Positions 4,791 through 5,757 of a stretch of DNA of 5,757 bases are shown in pieces; position 1 is the first letter of the stretch, and each line of letters starts with the position of its first letter. The translations under genes were made by a program, and so were the position numbers. Below the pieces are notes generated by a model. That model was not told the DNA's origin and ran no database searches. It saw nothing but the letters and a program-made list of their open reading frames with translations. The stretch lies in contig WRLW01000105.1 in NCBI GenBank assembly GCA_009777435.1, positions 1 to 5,757 on the forward strand, in the 5' to 3' direction. This DNA is from Oscillospiraceae bacterium (GTDB lineage: Bacteria > Bacillota > Clostridia > Oscillospirales > UBA929).

Positions 4791-5393
4791 TTAAATTAAG
4801 AACAGCAGCCCGAGGAGGATGAGCATGTCGGGATCCTGCGTTTCGTCGTAGAGGTACAGCAGCAGTACAATCAGCAGTATGTCGCCGCTGTCTAACCCGA
4901 GCCCTTCCAGAAGGCCGCCCTGCCGGAAACCGGACAACGCGTCGCGCAGCTGCCCGATGTCAGGCAAGGCGCTGCGGTCGCGGCTCGGCTTGTCCGGGCG
5001 TTCGCGCCGATCGCGCTCCCCGCCGCGTGCCTGACGCCGCTCGTCAGACCGGCGCTTACGCTCGGCGAGGCGCCGGTCGCGTTCCTCGCGTCTTGCCGCG
5101 CGGTCGCCGCGTTCCGACGCGTCCGGCTTTGACCGCTCCCGGTTACGCGTCCCGCGGTCGCGCGCCGGTTTGGTCTCAACGCCGGCGGCCGCTTCGGCGC
5201 CGCGCGCGGCCTTGCCGGTCTCCTCCGCGATTGAGGCTTCGGCCTCAGCCGCTGCTGAGGCCGCCGCTGAAGCCGCCGAAGCTTCGGCGGCCGCCTGACG
5301 GCGTTCGGCGTCGATGCGTTCATGGGCGTAGGTAAATTGCGGCTCGTATTCCGGCTCGAAAAAGCCGCCGTTTTTTATGTATCGGCTGTACAT
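4791..5393 (-). CDS. Unrecognised low-complexity protein with hydrophobic C-terminus
   Basis: I do not recognise a named family. The 200-residue product has a short aromatic N-terminus (MYSRYIKNGGFFEPEYEPQF), an Ala/Glu/Ser-rich stretch at 34-70 likely to be helical, and a highly charged Arg/Glu/Asp-rich stretch at 76-140. A possible amphipathic helix follows at 144-166. The last 33 residues hold two leucine-rich segments (171-182 and 190-200) separated by DETQDPD. The segments are short for full membrane spans; a re-entrant hairpin or a self-assembling tail is possible. No signal peptide is visible. The start ATG has AGGTGAGG just upstream, inside the end of the preceding gene; the genes are 4 bp apart, so they are probably translated together. 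The protein might be a surface- or spore-associated structural component, but this is speculation. Confidence 0.7.
   Translation of the reverse strand: MYSRYIKNGGFFEPEYEPQFTYAHERIDAERRQAAAEASAASAAASAAAEAEASIAEETGKAARGAEAAAGVETKPARDRGTRNRERSKPDASERGDRAARREERDRRLAERKRRSDERRQARGGERDRRERPDKPSRDRSALPDIGQLRDALSGFRQGGLLEGLGLDSGDILLIVLLLYLYDETQDPDMLILLGLLFLI
5233..5291. repeat. Cluster of three palindromes inside a coding region
   Basis: Within the Ala/Ser/Glu-rich codons lie GAGGC-TTCG-GCCTC (5233-5246), GGCCTCAGC-CGCT-GCTGAGGCC (5241-5262) and the perfect 20-bp palindrome GCCGCCGAAGCTTCGGCGGC (5272-5291). They may simply result from repeated GCC/GAA/GCT codons, but they would form strong mRNA hairpins. 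Confidence 0.6.
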
Positions 5394-5397
5394 AGCC

Positions 5398-5682
5398 TCA
5401 CCTGTTTCTGCGTGTTAGGGGTAAGTTTATGCCCTTGAAAAGCGAACCGAACAAATCTACGCCCAGCGCCTCTCTCGCGACGTGCGTAAGGCGAAGCGTT
5501 TGCAGGGCGCGATCCACGCGTTCGCGCCGGTCGGGGTGCAGATATGGCTTCATGGCTTGTAAAACGGCCGTTTTCTGGGGGTCGTTTTCGCGGTTATACG
5601 CGCTCCAAAGGCGCATGAATTTACTTAACAGGGCGGGGTCTATGGCGGGCGGTGCGCCCGCTGAACCTTCCTCCGGCTGCAT
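5398..5682 (-). CDS. Unrecognised small helical protein
   Basis: The 94-residue product is not assigned to a named family. An acidic, Pro/Ala-rich start (1-16) leads into a probable helical bundle. ALLSKFMRLWSAYNREND (17-34) is followed by KTAVLQAMKPYLHPDRRERV (37-56) and by DRALQTLRLTHVAREALG (57-74). A basic tail LTRRNR ends the chain. The pattern 'xxLKPYLxPxRRERVDRALQxLRL' is one I associate with uncharacterised clostridial proteins, from memory only. No signal peptide or membrane segment is seen. The ATG has AGGGGAG immediately upstream. It is followed after 4 bp by the hydrophobic-tail protein gene, with which it is very likely co-transcribed and may interact. Confidence 0.75.
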   Translation of the reverse strand: MQPEEGSAGAPPAIDPALLSKFMRLWSAYNRENDPQKTAVLQAMKPYLHPDRRERVDRALQTLRLTHVAREALGVDLFGSLFKGINLPLTRRNR

Positions 5683-5694
5683 TCTCCCCTCTCG

Positions 5695-5757
5695 CTAGCC
5701 AGCCTTGGTGGGGTGCGCTGGGTCGCCTTCGGCCGGGGCTGGTTTCTTTGTAGGTTT
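5695..5757 (-). CDS. C-terminal end of a further upstream gene (partial)
   Basis: On the minus strand one frame reads KPTKKPAPAEGDPAHPTKAG and then TAG, ending 12 bp before the next start codon. A Lys/Pro/Ala-rich tail is plausible for the end of a protein in the same operon. The other two minus-strand frames are also open here, so the assignment is weak. Confidence 0.35.
   Translation of the reverse strand, partial: KPTKKPAPAEGDPAHPTKAG

Noticed and set aside
1..5757. CRISPR array, rRNA, toxin-antitoxin or defence genes.
   Set aside because: No regularly spaced repeats, rRNA sequence or defence-type domains were seen in any frame of this window.

Overview
The window looks like a junction between an integrated mobile element (left, about 1-2090) and ordinary chromosome (right, about 2090-5757) of a Gram-positive anaerobe, most likely a Clostridia/Oscillospiraceae-type Firmicute. 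The evidence is the strong GGAGG-type ribosome binding sites, an extended -10 promoter ahead of the tRNA gene, the cysK/Rrf2 regulator pair, and GC-rich chromosomal genes next to a clearly more AT-rich element module. The taxon is an inference from style only.

Left part: the end of an integrative element carrying its control and recombination module. A small excisionase-like HTH protein (28-237, minus) diverges from a XRE/Cro-type repressor (384-797, plus), which is followed after 22 bp by a full-length tyrosine recombinase (820-2010, plus). The 146-bp divergent control region holds two good promoters and a cluster of palindromes sharing the 7-mer TATCATG (five occurrences in 124 bp). They sit on the -10 box of each promoter and between the Shine-Dalgarno sequence and start codon of the repressor. 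This has the layout of a lysogeny-type switch deciding between integration and excision. The recombinase gene ends in a set of AAAGGGTCAA direct repeats (possible arm sites), then a perfect 15-bp hairpin terminator, then the CCA end of tRNA-Gly(CCC) on the minus strand. The tRNA 3' end is the likely attachment site. The element would have re-supplied the tRNA with a terminator.

Middle part: tRNA-Gly(CCC) and cysK (O-acetylserine sulfhydrylase, 2399-3325) are divergently transcribed from separate promoters. cysK converges on an Rrf2-family regulator (3345-3782, minus). This regulator combines an IscR-like cysteine cluster with a C-terminal ...EYYI tail of the type that docks into the CysK active site (as in serine acetyltransferase and CymR). 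Both cysK and the regulator have a related motif upstream, ATTGCATA-N(7 or 10)-ATGTATT. A self-contained cysteine/sulfur control circuit is the best reading.

Right part: a D-lyxose isomerase-like cupin (3842-4516, minus) with its own extended -10 promoter, then about 270 bp of non-coding DNA full of inverted repeats (a MITE- or REP-like element plus a GC-rich hairpin). Last comes a probable minus-strand operon of two or three unrecognised small proteins (4791-5757), one of them Ala/Arg/Glu-rich with a very hydrophobic C-terminus.
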